A stretch of DNA of 64,000 nt from Belnapia moabensis DSM 16746 (GTDB taxonomy: Bacteria > Pseudomonadota > Alphaproteobacteria > Acetobacterales > Acetobacteraceae): assembly GCF_000745835.1 (NCBI RefSeq), contig NZ_JQKB01000010.1:62001-126000 (forward strand). The letters run 5' to 3'. Below the pieces are notes generated by a model. The model had not been told where the DNA came from, searched no databases, and worked only from the letters and a program-made list of their open reading frames with translations. Both the position numbers and the translations under genes were made by a program. This document shows positions 17,859-26,284 of the stretch, in pieces; the stretch's first letter is position 1; the number at the start of each line of letters is the position of its first letter.

Positions 17859-17907
17859 CCGGGGCCAAGCTTTGGCCCCGGCGGGGTGCAGGGGCAGAGC
17901 CCCTGCA
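17859..17907. terminator. Tandem hairpins between convergent phaA and lactonase genes
   Basis: Two perfect stem-loops in series: CCGGGGCCAA/TTGGCCCCGG (17859-17868 and 17872-17881, loop GCT) and TGCAGGGGC/GCCCCTGCA (17887-17895 and 17899-17907, loop AGA). They fill the 69-base gap between two converging stops and probably stop transcription from both sides. The layout resembles GC-rich repeats often seen between genes in Acetobacteraceae. Confidence 0.6.
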
Positions 17908-17913
17908 TTCCCT

Positions 17914-18999
17914 TCAGCAGAAATGCGCGCCGCGGGTCTCGACCGGCACCATGTAGAGCGACTGGCTCGCCGTCATATAGAGATGGTTCCGGCGCGTGCC
18001 GCCGAAGCAGAGATTGGCGCAGATCTCCGGCAGCCTGATCTGCCCGATGCGCTGGCCATCCGGTGCGAAGACGTGGACGCCGTCATAGCCGTCGCCGACC
18101 CAGCCGGCGCCGACCCAGACATTGCCCTGTTCGTCGCAGCGTAGGCCGTCGCCGAAGCCCGACTTTCCGTTCAATTCCATGTCGCAGAAGGTGCGCGGGT
18201 TGGTCAGGCGCGGCCCGTCCACGTCGAACATCCAGATGATGTTCTTCGCTTCATCGTAGTGGGACTTGCCGCTGTCGGCGACGTAGAGGCGGCGGTAGTC
18301 GGGCGAGAAGCAAAGGCCGTTCGGCTTGAAGGGCTGGTCGGCCACCTTCGCCACCTGCCCGGTCTGCGCATCGATGCGGTAGATCGCCTCCTTGATGAAG
18401 GGGCGGGGGCTGTTGGCGGATTCGGGCACGCGCTGGCCCTCATAGTTCATCAGCGCGCCATAGCCCGGATCGGTGAACCAGATCGCGCCGTCCTGCGGAT
18501 GCACGACGCCATCATTCGGCGCGTTGAAGGCGCCGTCCGGCCCGCGCGCCGCGAGCACCGTCGTGCTGCCATCCGCCTCGTAGCGCAGCACGTCGCGGTG
18601 GAAGTGGCGAAAGGCGATCTGCCGCCCCTCGCGGTCGAAGGTATTGCCGTTGGAGAAGCCCGATGGGCTGCGGAAGCGGCGATGCACGGACTGGTCCTCT
18701 TCGACGAGGCGGAGGCATTCGTCGTTCGGGATGTCGGACCAGATCAGGAAGCGGCCGGTCGCGTGCCAGGCCGGCCCCTCCGCCCAGCCATAGCCGGTGC
18801 CGAGGCGGCGGATGGTGGTGTTGCCGAGCTTCGCCGTGAAGCGCTTCGGGTCGATGGCAACGATGTCGGCATCCGGGTAGCGGGTGGGCGCGGCGCCGCG
18901 GTCATAGCCGCGCTGGGCCTGGGCCGGGATGGCGGCGCCGGCCGCGAGCGCACCGGCGAGCGCGCCGAGCGAGCGGCGCCCGATGATGGGATCTGCCAT
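17914..18999 (-). CDS. SMP-30/gluconolactonase-family exported protein
   Basis: Six-bladed beta-propeller lactonase, 361 residues. The N-terminus (MADPIIGRRSLGALAGALAA) has twin arginines ahead of a hydrophobic stretch and an AQA cleavage site, so export is likely, perhaps by Tat. Propeller features include GYGWAEGPAWHATGRFLIWS, SNGNTFDREGRQI, FNAPNDGVVHPQDGAIWFTD (metal-binding Asn/Asp positions of the family) and KPNGLCFSPD. It probably hydrolyses a sugar lactone in the periplasm. The ATG at 18997-18999 follows GGGGGAGAGAA. It lies 84 bases after the binding-protein gene on the same strand. Confidence 0.9.
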   Translation of the reverse strand: MADPIIGRRSLGALAGALAAGAAIPAQAQRGYDRGAAPTRYPDADIVAIDPKRFTAKLGNTTIRRLGTGYGWAEGPAWHATGRFLIWSDIPNDECLRLVEEDQSVHRRFRSPSGFSNGNTFDREGRQIAFRHFHRDVLRYEADGSTTVLAARGPDGAFNAPNDGVVHPQDGAIWFTDPGYGALMNYEGQRVPESANSPRPFIKEAIYRIDAQTGQVAKVADQPFKPNGLCFSPDYRRLYVADSGKSHYDEAKNIIWMFDVDGPRLTNPRTFCDMELNGKSGFGDGLRCDEQGNVWVGAGWVGDGYDGVHVFAPDGQRIGQIRLPEICANLCFGGTRRNHLYMTASQSLYMVPVETRGAHFC

Positions 19000-19083
19000 G
19001 CATTTCTCTCCCCCGCCGCTTCGGGTGCGGCGAGGGAGAAGGCTTGCACGGCCGCTGCCGCTCCGGACTTCGCGATGGCGTGG

Positions 19084-20694
19084 TTACGCCAGCGTGGTGA
19101 GGTCCTGGAACCAGTGCTGCGCCTGGGTGTAGCCGCGCACCTTGTTCGAGGCGACATGCGGGTTGGTGTCGTGGACGACGAAGACAAGCAGCGCCTCGTT
19201 CACCGCCTTCTCGTGCACCTTCGCCATCAGCCGGTCCACCTCGGCGGGGTCGAAGGTCTGCATCGCGGTGTCGATTAGGCGGTCCATCTCCGCATCGCGG
19301 TAATGACTCCAATTCACCCCTGTCGGCGCGATCTGCTTCGAGTGGAAGAAGCGGATCAGCGCATAGAGCGGGTCGCTCGTCACATAGGCGACGTTGTTGG
19401 CGGTGGCGTTCTTCGCGAGATCTCCCGCCGCCCCCTGGCGCCAGCAGGTATAGAGCACCTCCAGCTCGACGGGCTCGAACTCCAGCGCGATGCCGACCTC
19501 GCGCCAGCTCTGCTGGATGTACTCGTTCATCGGCATCGACAGCATCTGCCCGCTGCCGCCGGTGGCGACGAGGAAGCGCGTGCGCAGCGGGTTGCGCGGC
19601 GAGAAGCCGGCCTCGCCCAGCAGCCGCCGCGCCTCGGCCGGGTCGTGCCTGACCTTGAAGCTCGGATTGCCGAACCAGGGCGATGAGGGATCGACCACGC
19701 CGACCGCGGGCTTCGCCAGCCCGTTCATCAGCGCCACCACCCCGTCGCGGTCGATGGCGAGGTTGGCGGCGCGGCGCAGCCGGATGTCGCGCCAGGGCGA
19801 GCCCTCCAGCAGGCTCAGATGGTAGTTCCACACATGCGGCGTGACATTCTCGATGATCCGCGCGCCCGATTGCTTCAGCCGCGGCACCAGGTCCGGCGCC
19901 GGCGTCTCGATGAAGTCGACCTGCCCGGTCAGCAGCGCATTGGTCCGCGTCACCGCATCCGGCGCGCAGACGAGGATGATGCGGTCCGCCTTCGGGATGC
20001 GCTTCGGGTCCCAGTAGTCGGAGTTGCGCACCAGCTCCGCGCTCGCCCGCGGCGTCAGCTTCGCCAGGCGGAAGGGCCCGGTGCCGGAGGGCTCGGCGGC
20101 GAACCTCTCCCAGCTTCGCCCCAGCTTCTCGTACTGCGCCGGCGATGAGATGAGGAACCAGAGCATCTGGTAGGGGAAGATGCTGTCGACGGATTTGGTG
20201 GTGACCTCGACCGTCATCGCATCCAGCTTGCGCCAGGATGCGACCGAGGGCAGCCGCGGCCGCACCTGCGCCGCCTGCCGGTTGTCGAAATGCGGCGCCT
20301 GTGGGTTCAGCACCTTCTCGAAATTCCAGATGACCGCATCGGCATCGAAGGCCGAGCGGTCGTGGAATTTCACGCCCTCGCGCAGCCGGAAGACCCACTT
20401 CTTCCGGTCGGCCGGGTCGGCCTCCCAGCTCGTGGCGAGGCCGGGGACCAGCTTGCCCGGCCGGTCCGCCACATCCATCTCCCAGGCGACGAGCGGGTCA
20501 TAGATCGTATACCCGGTGAACTGATAGGCGCCGGCGCCGCGATCCGGCTGGCCGGTGGTCTGCGGGATGTCGGCCATCGAGATGCCGTAGCGGATGACGC
20601 GCTCGCCTTGGGCGGCGGCGGGCGGCACTGCCCAGTCATTGGGCATGAGGGCGAGGCCGGATGCGCCGAGAAGGGCGCGGCGGGAGAGGGACAT
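19084..20694 (-). CDS. ABC transporter substrate-binding protein, family 5 (DppA-like)
   Basis: Periplasmic solute-binding protein for peptides or similar ligands, 536 residues from the ATG at 20692-20694. It begins MSLSRRALLGASGLALMP, a Tat-like signal. Family-5 features are PLVAWEMDVADRPGKLVPGL, SWEADPADRKKWVFRLREGV with KFHDRSAFDADAV, and later RRAANLAIDRDGVVALMNG. The frame upstream to 20733 is open but only the chosen start fits the signal. No permease or ATPase gene adjoins; the DppBC-type pair at 9199-10955 lacks a binding protein, so the two may belong together, which is inference. Confidence 0.92.
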   Translation of the reverse strand: MSLSRRALLGASGLALMPNDWAVPPAAAQGERVIRYGISMADIPQTTGQPDRGAGAYQFTGYTIYDPLVAWEMDVADRPGKLVPGLATSWEADPADRKKWVFRLREGVKFHDRSAFDADAVIWNFEKVLNPQAPHFDNRQAAQVRPRLPSVASWRKLDAMTVEVTTKSVDSIFPYQMLWFLISSPAQYEKLGRSWERFAAEPSGTGPFRLAKLTPRASAELVRNSDYWDPKRIPKADRIILVCAPDAVTRTNALLTGQVDFIETPAPDLVPRLKQSGARIIENVTPHVWNYHLSLLEGSPWRDIRLRRAANLAIDRDGVVALMNGLAKPAVGVVDPSSPWFGNPSFKVRHDPAEARRLLGEAGFSPRNPLRTRFLVATGGSGQMLSMPMNEYIQQSWREVGIALEFEPVELEVLYTCWRQGAAGDLAKNATANNVAYVTSDPLYALIRFFHSKQIAPTGVNWSHYRDAEMDRLIDTAMQTFDPAEVDRLMAKVHEKAVNEALLVFVVHDTNPHVASNKVRGYTQAQHWFQDLTTLA

Positions 20695-20773
20695 GCGGGA
20701 ACCCCGGGCTTTCGTTTCAGCCTGGGACAGCAATCCCCATGCCGCTGCTCCGGGTCGCCCCCTTCCGCCGGCG

Positions 20774-21499
20774 TCAGGCCGTCTCCGCCATCACCACCCG
20801 GCGCCGCCGCCCGCCCGCCGGCACCGCTCCCGCCGGGATCAGCTCGGAGAAGTCCTTCGTCGCCTCCATCAGCGCGACCCCACCGAAGCCGGGGCAGAGC
20901 CGGCTGCCCAGACGGTCCCAGCCCCCCGCGCCCCGCAGCAGCAGCCGGCTGCGGAAGGGCGGCACGAAGAGTGCCGAGTCCCGCCGCGTCACCGCAAACA
21001 TCTGCCGCCGCAGCAGCCGCTCCAGCTGGCCCGCCGAATAGGGCTCGCCATGGCCGAAAGGCGTATGCTCCAGATGCGCCCAGAGCCCGAGCCGGTTCGG
21101 CACCGCGACCAGCAGCCGCCCGTCATCCTTCAGCACCCGCCAGGCCTCGCGCAGCAGGCGGCGGGCATTCTCGGCATGCTCCAGCCCATGCACCAGCAGG
21201 ATGCGGTCGAAGAACAGGTCGGGGAAGGGCAGGGCCTCGCCCTCGCCGATGGCGGTGCGACTGCGGGCGCTGCGCGGCCAGCGCCATTCCGGCAGGTGCG
21301 GCGGCAACAGGCTGACGCAGCGCGCCCCGCCCCGGTGCCAGATCCGCAGGAAGGGGCTGGCATAGCCGAGGCCGAGCAGCGCCGCCCCGCGCGGCAGCTC
21401 CGGCCAGGCCAGGCGCAGCCGCTCGCGCAGCAGGCGCGCGGCGACCAGCCCCACCGAGGTGGCATAGAAATCCCGCAGGCCGTGGACCTCGTGGCGCAT
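20774..21499 (-). CDS. SAM-dependent methyltransferase (class I)
   Basis: 241 residues from the ATG at 21497-21499 (MRHEVHGLRDFYATSVG); an upstream GTG at 21535 is possible. A Rossmann-type methyltransferase core is visible: the glycine motif is reduced to LLGLGYASPFL, followed by GEGEALPFPDLFFDRILLVH (motif II/III) and LREAWRVLKDDGRLLVAVPN (post-motif). It is divergent from gloB with a 62-base gap, an arrangement I recall as common in alphaproteobacteria. No clear ribosome site precedes the ATG. The substrate is unknown. Confidence 0.85.
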   Translation of the reverse strand: MRHEVHGLRDFYATSVGLVAARLLRERLRLAWPELPRGAALLGLGYASPFLRIWHRGGARCVSLLPPHLPEWRWPRSARSRTAIGEGEALPFPDLFFDRILLVHGLEHAENARRLLREAWRVLKDDGRLLVAVPNRLGLWAHLEHTPFGHGEPYSAGQLERLLRRQMFAVTRRDSALFVPPFRSRLLLRGAGGWDRLGSRLCPGFGGVALMEATKDFSELIPAGAVPAGGRRRRVVMAETA

Positions 21500-21561
21500 G
21501 GGGAGGATATAGGACAGATCGGCCCCGGAGTTCACGGGGCAGCGTGAAGGAGGTCCCCGCC

Positions 21562-22290
21562 ATGCCGGTCTCGGCCACTGCGATTCCCTGCCTCTCCGAC
21601 AATTACGCCTGGCTGCTCCGCGACGCCGCGACCGGGACCATCGCCGTCTGCGACCCGGGCGAGGCGGGGCCGGCCATCGCCGCGTTGGAGGCGGCGGGGG
21701 GCCGTTGCGACCTCATCCTGCTGACCCACCATCATGGCGACCACATCGACGGCGTCGAGGAGGTCCGCGCCCGCTTCGGCGCCAAGGTCGTGGGCGCCGC
21801 CGCCGACGCCCACCGCCTGCCGCCCCTCGACCTCGCGCTGAAGCCGGGCGAGTCGGTCTCGGTCGGCGCGACGCAGGGCGTGGTGATCGACACGCCCGGC
21901 CACACCGTCGGCCACATCGCCTTCCACTTCGCCGAGGGGGACGTGCTGCTCTGCGGCGACACGCTCTTCTCCCTCGGCTGCGGGCGCCTGCTGGAGGGGA
22001 CGGCGGCGCAGATGTTCTACTCCCTCGAGGCCCTCGCCGCCCTGCCGGAGGCGACGCTGGTCTGCTGCGGCCATGAATACACCGAGAGCAACGCCCGCTT
22101 CGCCCTGACGGTGGAGCCCGACAACGCCGCCCTCCAGGCCCGCGCCGCCGAGGTGAAGGCCGAGCGCGCCGCCGGCCGCGCCACCGTGCCGACGACCATC
22201 GGCGAGGAGAAGGCCACCAACCCCTTCCTCCGCGCCGGCGACGTGGCCCGCCTCGCCGCCATCCGCACCGGCAAGGATAATTTCCGCTGA
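21562..22290 (+). CDS. gloB: Hydroxyacylglutathione hydrolase (glyoxalase II)
   Basis: Hydrolyses S-D-lactoylglutathione to D-lactate and glutathione, completing methylglyoxal detoxification. 242 residues. The dinuclear metal site shows as THHHGDHIDG (residues about 57-66), DTPGHTVGHIAF, CGDTLFSLGCGRLLEG and CCGHEYTESNARFA. The ATG at 21562 follows AAGGAGG at the correct spacing. The product D-lactate could feed the FAD oxidase at 5773. Confidence 0.96.
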   Translation: MPVSATAIPCLSDNYAWLLRDAATGTIAVCDPGEAGPAIAALEAAGGRCDLILLTHHHGDHIDGVEEVRARFGAKVVGAAADAHRLPPLDLALKPGESVSVGATQGVVIDTPGHTVGHIAFHFAEGDVLLCGDTLFSLGCGRLLEGTAAQMFYSLEALAALPEATLVCCGHEYTESNARFALTVEPDNAALQARAAEVKAERAAGRATVPTTIGEEKATNPFLRAGDVARLAAIRTGKDNFR

Positions 22291-22322
22291 ATCTCCGCGA
22301 TCCGGGGCTGGAGGCCGCGGCG

Positions 22323-22751
22323 GTGATCGCCGCCCTCGGCCTCCGCCCGCATCCCGAGGGCGGGCATTACCGCGAGACCTGGAGGGACGAGCCGCTCCGC
22401 GGCAGGCGAGACGCCCCGCCCGATGGCAGCCGCGGCGCGGGCACCGCGATCCTGTACCTGCTCGCCGCCGGGGAGCGCAGCCACTGGCACCGCGTCGATG
22501 CCGCCGAGGCCTGGCACTGGCATGCCGGCGCGGCCCTGGCCCTCGACCTCTCGCCGGATGGCCGGAGCATCGAGGCGCTTCGCCTCGGCCCCGATCTCGG
22601 CGCGGGGGAGGGGCCTTTCGCCCTGGTCCCGAAGGGCTGCTGGCAGGCCGCGCGAAGCCTCGGCGCCTGGACCCTGGTCGGCTGCACCGTCAGCCCGGCC
22701 TTCCGCTTCGAAGGCTTCGAGATGGCCCCACCGGGCTGGGCGCCGGGCTGA
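22323..22751 (+). CDS. Cupin family protein (DUF985)
   Basis: 142 residues of the small DUF985/cupin_5 family. Typical features are the start IAALGLRPHPEGGHYRETW, the metal-binding-like cluster ERSHWHRVDAAEAWHWHAG and FALVPKGCWQAAR, ending VSPAFRFEGFEMA. The start is a GTG at 22323 with GGAGG eight bases before it. It follows gloB by 32 bases and is probably cotranscribed. Function of the family is not established. Confidence 0.85.
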   Translation: MIAALGLRPHPEGGHYRETWRDEPLRGRRDAPPDGSRGAGTAILYLLAAGERSHWHRVDAAEAWHWHAGAALALDLSPDGRSIEALRLGPDLGAGEGPFALVPKGCWQAARSLGAWTLVGCTVSPAFRFEGFEMAPPGWAPG

Positions 22752-22758
22752 CGGCGCC

Positions 22759-23748
22759 TCAACCTGGCGCCGGAACCCCCGCCGCGGCGCCGATCCGGCC
22801 CGGCCTCGGCCTGGCCGCCCGCTGGCGCAGCCCCTCGGCCCACATCTCCCCCACCCGGAGATCCTTCTCGTAGGACCCCATCGAGAGCGAAGCCGCGCCC
22901 GTATAATGCGTCAGCTCGCCGAAGAGCGGCCGCCCGTCAATCAGGTAGAAATCCACGCGGACGGCATCGAAGGGCGCGCCGAGCCGGGCCGCCAGCTCGC
23001 ACAGCCCCCGCGCCTCGGGTAGCGGGGCCGGGTCCTCGGGGAAGTCAGCCGGGTCGAACTCACCGAGGTCGAGCGGCTCCAGCGTGTATGGGTCGTAGTA
23101 GAAATGCCGCTGCGCCGGGCCGAACCGGCCACGGATCACCTTCAACAGCCGCGGCTGCCCGCCGAAGACGAAGAGCTTGTAGTCCTCCGGCACACCGCCG
23201 TCGCGCCCGCGCAGGAATTCCTCAACGAGGATGCGGCGGGGGATGTCGCGATAGCCCCACTCCTGCGCCTGCTCGTAATAATTCTCCTGCATCCAGCCAT
23301 CGAGCGTGCGGATGGCCTCGGCGCGGTCCTGCTTCGCCTTGTCGGGGACCAGCAGGTTAAAGGTGCAGCCATGGTTCGTCTTGGCGACGAAGCGCTCGGG
23401 CAGCGCATCCCAGGGAATGTCCGCTGCCCGCTCCCAGACGCCGACCAGCGGCACCAGCACCTCGGCGCCGACCCGCTCGGCCACCCAGTCGCGCACCCGC
23501 ACCTTGTCGAGGGTCAGCGGGATCAGCGGGTTGCGATCGTCGAGAATCTTGCGCGCGAGGCGCTCGTTGAAGGTCCGCGGATGGCGCAGATCGGGCTCGT
23601 AGCCCAGCGAGGCGCGCATCACGTTGCGCATGCGGCGCCGGGCGCGGAGGCGCCCGAGCCACGGAATCCGATCGGCGGCGGAATGGAGGACCGGGCGCCA
23701 AGCTTGCGCCAGCCAACCGCGACCGCGGCTGGGTGAATCGAAGGGCAA
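22759..23748 (-). CDS. TupA-like ATP-grasp protein (polysaccharide-related)
   Basis: 329 residues of the TupA-like ATP-grasp family, found in capsule or cell-surface polysaccharide loci. Family features: LRHPRTFNERLARKILDDRN, ERFVAKTNHGCTFNLLVPDK, RILVEEFLRG (ATP-grasp strand), EDYKLFVFGGQPRLLKVIRG and VRVDFYLIDGRPLFGELTHY (metal and nucleotide site near the C-terminus). The start is a TTG at 23746-23748 with a GGGAGG site seven bases before it; no in-frame ATG gives the complete domain. It converges on the cupin gene with a 7-base gap. No other sugar or capsule gene adjoins, so its pathway is unknown. 'TupA' here is unrelated to the tungstate protein at 61154. Confidence 0.85.
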   Translation of the reverse strand: MPFDSPSRGRGWLAQAWRPVLHSAADRIPWLGRLRARRRMRNVMRASLGYEPDLRHPRTFNERLARKILDDRNPLIPLTLDKVRVRDWVAERVGAEVLVPLVGVWERAADIPWDALPERFVAKTNHGCTFNLLVPDKAKQDRAEAIRTLDGWMQENYYEQAQEWGYRDIPRRILVEEFLRGRDGGVPEDYKLFVFGGQPRLLKVIRGRFGPAQRHFYYDPYTLEPLDLGEFDPADFPEDPAPLPEARGLCELAARLGAPFDAVRVDFYLIDGRPLFGELTHYTGAASLSMGSYEKDLRVGEMWAEGLRQRAARPRPGRIGAAAGVPAPG

Positions 23749-23915
23749 ATCATCCTCCCGAACAGGGCAGTCACCATCCTGGCGGCGGAGCCCAGGTCAC
23801 CCCCCAACGAAGGGTTCCGCGGCGGGTTGCCCGATGCGAAGGTGGAAAGCTCGCCGGCATCGCGTCTGGTCAGCCAGCCGGCCCCGCGCCACCATGCGGA
23901 AAACGCCGGGAGGAA

Positions 23916-25151
23916 ATGATCAGCCCGACCGCATCCGCGGCGCCGCCGCCGCGCCTTTTCGCCCTGCCCGATTTCCGCCGGCTCTGGTTCGTCGGCCTCG
24001 TCATCTTCCTGGTGCGCTGGCTGGAGACGCTGGCCGTGGCGCTTTTCGCCTGGCAGGCCACCGGCTCCGCCTTCCTCGTCGCCATGCTGGGCATGCTCCG
24101 CATCCTGCCGATGGGCCTCTTCGGCGCCGTGCTCGGCGCCGTCGCGGAGCGGGTGGAAGCCTGGACGGCCCTGCTCGGCATCGTCGTCATCAGCCTGCTG
24201 ACCTCGCTGGTGCTGGCCGTGCTCGCCCATGCCGGGATGCTCGAGGTCTGGCACCTTGCCGTGGCAAGCTTCGTCAACGGCCTCTCCTGGGCGGCCGACA
24301 ACCCGGTGCGTCGGGTCATGGTCGGCGAGGTGGCGGGTGCGGCGCGGATGGGCGCCGCCATGTCGGCCGATGTCGGCAGCAACAATGCCAGCCGCATGCT
24401 GGGGCCGACCCTCTCCGGCCTGATCTTCGCCGCGGTCGGCATCGACGGCACCTTCCTCGTCTCGGTCGCGCTCTACGCGCTGGCGGTGGTGGCGATGCTG
24501 CGGCTGCGTTACCGCAGCGGCGTCCGCGCGGCCGACGGCACCGGCGTCGGCGCCCGCATCCGGGAGGGGCTGGCGGCCGTCAGGGCCGATCCACGGCTCT
24601 CCGGCACGCTGCTCGTCACCATCGTCTTCAACATCTTCGGCTGGCCCTTCACCAGCCTGATCCCCGTGGTGGCGGCGGACCGATTGCAGCTGGGGCCGGA
24701 GGCGGTCGGCGTGCTAGCCAGCATGGACGGAGTCGGCGCCTTCCTCGGCGCGCTGGCCGTCGCCGCCTGGGTGCGGCCGCCGACCTACGGGCGCTGCTAT
24801 CTCGGCGGCATCACGATGTTCTTCCTGATGCAGATGCTCTTCGCCCTGGCGCCGCACCCCTGGGCAGCGGGGGCGGCGCTGCTGCTGACCGGCTTCGGCC
24901 AGGCCGGCTTCAGCATCATGCAGGCGACGCTCGTCTATCGCCTCGCGCCGGCGGCGCTGCGCAGCCGCGTGCTCGGCCTGCTCTCGGTCTGCATCGGCAT
25001 CGGCCCCATCGGCTTCCTCCATATCGGGCTGCTCGCCGACTGGCTCGGCGCGCCCATGGCGGCGGCGATCAGCGGGGCGGAGGGGTTGCTGGCGCTGGCG
25101 CTGACGCGCAGGCTCTGGCGGCACATCCCGAACGGGGAGGAACGCCCATGA
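23916..25151 (+). CDS. MFS transporter (EntS-like MFS_3 branch)
   Basis: 411 residues with 11-12 hydrophobic helices. It begins with the branch-typical LFALPDFRRLWFVGLVIFLV and has GEVAGAARMGAAMSADVGSN, seen in the MFS_3 group that includes the enterobactin exporter EntS and macrolide exporters. Start ATG 23916 directly after GGGAGGAA; an open upstream frame is a shadow. Its stop overlaps the next ATG (ATGA), so it is coupled to the enolase-superfamily gene and may export or import that enzyme's substrate. The 167-base gap before it (23749-23915) shows nothing recognisable. Confidence 0.88.
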   Translation: MISPTASAAPPPRLFALPDFRRLWFVGLVIFLVRWLETLAVALFAWQATGSAFLVAMLGMLRILPMGLFGAVLGAVAERVEAWTALLGIVVISLLTSLVLAVLAHAGMLEVWHLAVASFVNGLSWAADNPVRRVMVGEVAGAARMGAAMSADVGSNNASRMLGPTLSGLIFAAVGIDGTFLVSVALYALAVVAMLRLRYRSGVRAADGTGVGARIREGLAAVRADPRLSGTLLVTIVFNIFGWPFTSLIPVVAADRLQLGPEAVGVLASMDGVGAFLGALAVAAWVRPPTYGRCYLGGITMFFLMQMLFALAPHPWAAGAALLLTGFGQAGFSIMQATLVYRLAPAALRSRVLGLLSVCIGIGPIGFLHIGLLADWLGAPMAAAISGAEGLLALALTRRLWRHIPNGEERP

Positions 25152-26245
25152 ACGACCTCACCATCCGCGCCCTGCGGACGACCCTGCTGCGCCTGCCCTG
25201 GCCCGACGACCCCTGGCTGGCCAACCACCCGCTCGGGCCGATGCGCGACCTCGTCGTGGTCGAGGTCGAGACCGCCGCCGGCATCACCGGCATGGGCTAC
25301 CTCCACCTGCTGACGCTGCCGCTCCAGCGCACCATCGGCCTCTGCATCGAGGAGGCGATGGCCCCGCGCGTGATCGGCCGCAGCGCGACGGAGGTCGAGG
25401 GCATCTGGCAGGATCTCTGGCGGATGAGCGTCACCGGCGGCCGCGGCGGCGTGACGATGATGGCGCAATCCGCCATCGACATCGCCCTCTGGGACATCCT
25501 CGGCAAGTCGGCCGGGCTGCCGCTGCATCGGCTCTGGGGCCATGTGCGGAGCACGATCCCGGTCTATGGCAGCGGCTGCTTCCGCACCTCGCTCGGCGAG
25601 GGGATGGCGGCCAAGGCCAAGCATTTCGCCGCCCAGGGCTACAAGGCCATCAAGATGCAGGCGGCGCATATCGGCGACTGGCGCCAGGACGTGCGTAACC
25701 TGGCGCTGGTGCGCGACACGGTCGGCCCCGATGTCGAGATCATGATCGACATCAACATGGGCTGGACGGCGGACCAGGCGATCATCGCCGGCCGCGCCTT
25801 CCAGGACTACGACCCCTACTGGATCGAGGAGCCGGTGCTGCCCGACGACTTCGCCGGCTACCTCCGCTGCGCCGAGGCGCTGACCACCCGCGTCGTCGGC
25901 GGCGAGACGCATTTCGGCCGTGCGGATTTGAAGCCCGTGCTGGAGAACCCCCGCCTGCCGATCCTGCAGCCGGACCCGATGCGCGGCGGCCTGACCGAGC
26001 TGCGGAAGATCGCAACGGTCGCCGACACCTGGGGCATGACCATCGCGCCGCATCTCTTCCCCGAGCTCAACGTCCACCTGCTGGCCAGCATCCCGAACGC
26101 CGCCTGGGCCGAGCAGATGGGCCTGCTCGACGACCTCTGGGTCGAGCACCCACGGATCGACGCGGGCATGATCCACGCGCCGGAGACGCCGGGCCACGGC
26201 CTCGCCTTCAGGCCGGAGGTGATGCGGGACTTCGTGCTGAAATAG
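25148..26245 (+). CDS. Mandelate racemase/muconate lactonizing enzyme family protein
   Basis: Enolase-superfamily enzyme, 365 residues, that would abstract a proton alpha to a carboxylate, for example in an acid-sugar dehydratase. Metal ligands are in VEIMIDINMGW (Asp), PYWIEEPVLPDD (Glu) and VVGGETHFG (Glu). A His-Asp dyad of the mandelate racemase subgroup is visible in LQPDPMRGGLTEL and TIAPHLFPELN. On the other face the motif reads KAIKMQ: Lys169 is present but the second Lys of K-x-K is Gln171. The ATG overlaps the stop of the MFS gene by four bases. The substrate is unknown. Confidence 0.88.
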   Translation: MNDLTIRALRTTLLRLPWPDDPWLANHPLGPMRDLVVVEVETAAGITGMGYLHLLTLPLQRTIGLCIEEAMAPRVIGRSATEVEGIWQDLWRMSVTGGRGGVTMMAQSAIDIALWDILGKSAGLPLHRLWGHVRSTIPVYGSGCFRTSLGEGMAAKAKHFAAQGYKAIKMQAAHIGDWRQDVRNLALVRDTVGPDVEIMIDINMGWTADQAIIAGRAFQDYDPYWIEEPVLPDDFAGYLRCAEALTTRVVGGETHFGRADLKPVLENPRLPILQPDPMRGGLTELRKIATVADTWGMTIAPHLFPELNVHLLASIPNAAWAEQMGLLDDLWVEHPRIDAGMIHAPETPGHGLAFRPEVMRDFVLK

Positions 26246-26251
26246 GGGAAG

Positions 26252-26276
26252 GGCGGCCGGGACGCGTCCGGCCGCC
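26252..26276. terminator. Bidirectional hairpin between converging genes
   Basis: GGCGGCCGG (26252-26260), loop GACGCGT, CCGGCCGCC (26268-26276): perfect 9-bp stem in the 39-base gap between the enolase-superfamily and aminotransferase stops. No U-run. Confidence 0.55.
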
Positions 26277-26284
26277 GTCAAGCC

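Noticed and set aside
23624-26245. 873-codon frame ending in the enolase-superfamily protein
   Set aside because: The first 508 codons are an Arg/Ala-rich shadow of the MFS gene; the true start is the coupled ATG at 25148.
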